Below, piece after piece: positions 4,480 to 5,487 of a stretch of DNA of 5,487 bases. Position 1 is the first letter of the stretch, and every line of letters starts with the position of its first letter. Location of the stretch: the NCBI GenBank assembly GCA_020718785.1, contig DYRK01000409.1:1-5487 (forward strand), given 5' to 3'. The DNA comes from Desulfatirhabdium butyrativorans (lineage in GTDB: Bacteria; Desulfobacterota; Desulfobacteria; Desulfobacterales; DYRK01). The notes beneath the pieces were generated by a model that was not told where the DNA came from, did no database searches, and was given only the letters and a program-made list of their open reading frames with translations. The position numbers and the translations under genes are program-made.

Positions 4480-5487
4480 TCAGTTACAAGGGGCAGCAGA
4501 GGGTTTTTCAGAAAAATGCTCATAAAGTTTGCCGCCCAGTAATCCGAATACCCAGCCTCTCGAGGTGCCGACCCATGTTCCCAGTGCCACTCCTCTGAGG
4601 CCGCCGACGTATCCCGCCAGAGCACCGCCGATATCTCCGCCGATGCCTGCACCGATTATCGCTCCTGTATTTTGGCCGGTAGCGGTTGCCAAACCTGCTG
4701 CGACAGCAGCTCCGACAGCGGCACCTCCGCCTGCGGCTACATCAAACATTCCACCGATAAATCCTCCTGCAAAACCTCCCATAAAAGCGTCGCCCAGTTC
4801 CGATGGAGAAATATCATCATCTGCAAGAGCACCTCCTACTATAACAGCACCGACTCCGCCGACAACACCTCCGACAATTCCACCCCAAAAATTAAAAAGT
4901 CCGCCGGGATCGACCGAATTAATCGGATCGTTAAGACAATATCCGTACAGGTCGGTATCCCCGCCTGCGAACAGTATCGGGTCTTTCGCCGTCCACCGGC
5001 CGGTTTCCGGGTCATAATCACGGTATCCGAATCTTACAAGCCCCGTGTCTCTGTCGTACAGGCCGCCGGCGAAGCCGAAAGGCACTTCAAAGGGAAGAGA
5101 ACTTTCCTCATTGAGAATATTTCCGAAGGAGTCGTACTGCCGCTTCAGCAGCACAGTTCCGGACGAATCCGCAACGGCTTTCAGCGTGCCGGCCTGATCG
5201 TAAGCAAGATAATATGTGGCACCGCTCTTTGTCATAGCGACAGGCATCCGTGCATCGGCGTACTCGAAGCGCATGAGGAGATTGCTGTCGCCGTCATACA
5301 CCGCCAGCAGCCGTGTCAGTCCCTGCCACAGATACTTCTCAACGACAGTGCCGTTGATTTTCTTCGCAATGCGCCTGCCGAGCGGATCATGGACATATCC
5401 GATGAGTCTCCCGTCGGGCAGGGTAACGCTCAGAAGTTCGCCCCGGAGCGAGTAATCGTATGCCGTGACCTGCGTCCCCTGTGTTTT
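4480..5487 (-). CDS. RHS repeat protein, C-terminal part with glycine-zipper tip (5' end outside window)
   Basis: The frame is open from the right edge, giving 335 visible residues. The first ~60 hold YD-repeat sequence (for example LPDGRLIGYVHDPLGRR). The RHS-associated core follows, with PFGFAGGLYDRDTGLVRFGY, DYDPETGRWTAKDP and LYGYCLNDP, ending at DPGGL near visible residue 195. In known RHS and TcC proteins the YD repeats form a hollow shell, and the core carries an aspartyl self-cleavage activity that frees the tip after a DPxGL-type motif. The last ~138 residues are dominated by G-rich small-residue runs (GGIVGGVVGG, GGFAGGFIGGMF, GAIIGAGIGGDIGGALAG), typical of glycine zippers that insert in membranes. 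I infer a membrane-active tip. Alternatively it is a linker whose toxin domain was lost, since only ~20 residues follow the last Gly-rich segment. This is the only anchor joined to upstream core, so it is the likely expressed allele. Confidence 0.93.
   Translation of the reverse strand, partial: KTQGTQVTAYDYSLRGELLSVTLPDGRLIGYVHDPLGRRIAKKINGTVVEKYLWQGLTRLLAVYDGDSNLLMRFEYADARMPVAMTKSGATYYLAYDQAGTLKAVADSSGTVLLKRQYDSFGNILNEESSLPFEVPFGFAGGLYDRDTGLVRFGYRDYDPETGRWTAKDPILFAGGDTDLYGYCLNDPINSVDPGGLFNFWGGIVGGVVGGVGAVIVGGALADDDISPSELGDAFMGGFAGGFIGGMFDVAAGGGAAVGAAVAAGLATATGQNTGAIIGAGIGGDIGGALAGYVGGLRGVALGTWVGTSRGWVFGLLGGKLYEHFSEKPSAAPCN
4919..5216 (-). repeat. RHS 3'-core anchor, copy A (within the full-length gene)
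   Basis: This block encodes the stretch from about LAYDQAGTLKAVADSSG to GYCLNDPIN and recurs in three further places in the window. Sequence to its left differs completely in each copy. Positions 5157-5205 match 2614-2662 of copy C exactly over 49 nt. It is the expected landing site for recombination that replaces the tip. Confidence 0.9.

Noticed and set aside
4404..4652. Minus-strand 82-codon frame across the end of the RHS gene and the palindrome
   Set aside because: It overlaps the glycine-zipper tip in another frame and has no independent support.
4529..5017. Plus-strand 162-codon open frame rich in Pro and Ala
   Set aside because: It is the antisense image of the glycine-rich tip and core; Gly codons read backwards give Pro/Ala. 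It has no domain and opposes all genes here.
1165..5216. Four similar blocks as a CRISPR array or insertion-sequence copies
   Set aside because: The repeats are 210-300 bp, protein-coding and separated by genes; there are no short spacers, transposase or target duplications.

Overview
The window is a stretch of a polymorphic-toxin (RHS) locus read entirely on the minus strand, so biological order runs from right (5487) to left (1). Every gene I can support is on that strand. The organism is probably a Gram-negative bacterium: several predicted accessory proteins carry N-terminal export or membrane-anchor segments and one tip looks like a peptidoglycan-cleaving domain. The sequence alone does not fix the taxon; an environmental Desulfobacterota-like or similar genome is only a guess.

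Layout, right to left. (A) 5487-4480 is the 3' end of a large RHS gene: YD repeats, the RHS-associated core, a DPGGL cleavage-type motif, then a glycine-zipper tip. A small palindromic repeat follows, then a membrane protein (4374-3970) as candidate immunity. (B) 3961-3269 is a headless copy of the 3' RHS core fused to a different, very basic tip, followed by a small HEIGH-motif metallopeptidase-like gene (3155-2676). (C) 2611-1961 is a second headless core copy fused to a 3D-type (lytic-transglycosylase-like) tip. It overlaps an exported beta-propeller-like protein (1977-1408). (D) about 1430-751 is a third headless core copy, broken by small deletions, fused to an unrecognised tip and followed by a membrane-anchored SmpA/BLIP-like protein (674-300). 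Finally 303-1 is an internal RHS YD-repeat segment that runs off the left edge.

The working model is a full-length RHS delivery protein followed by an array of displaced tip plus immunity cassettes. Each cassette begins with a 210-300 bp homologous anchor, which could allow recombination to swap the toxin tip of the full-length gene. The predicted immunity type matches the predicted tip target in two cassettes: membrane protein with membrane-active tip, and exported protein with wall-active tip. Two exact identity tracts (49 nt between A and C, 42 nt between C and D) suggest recent exchange between anchors. Tip-to-immunity pairings are inferred from order and spacing, not shown.
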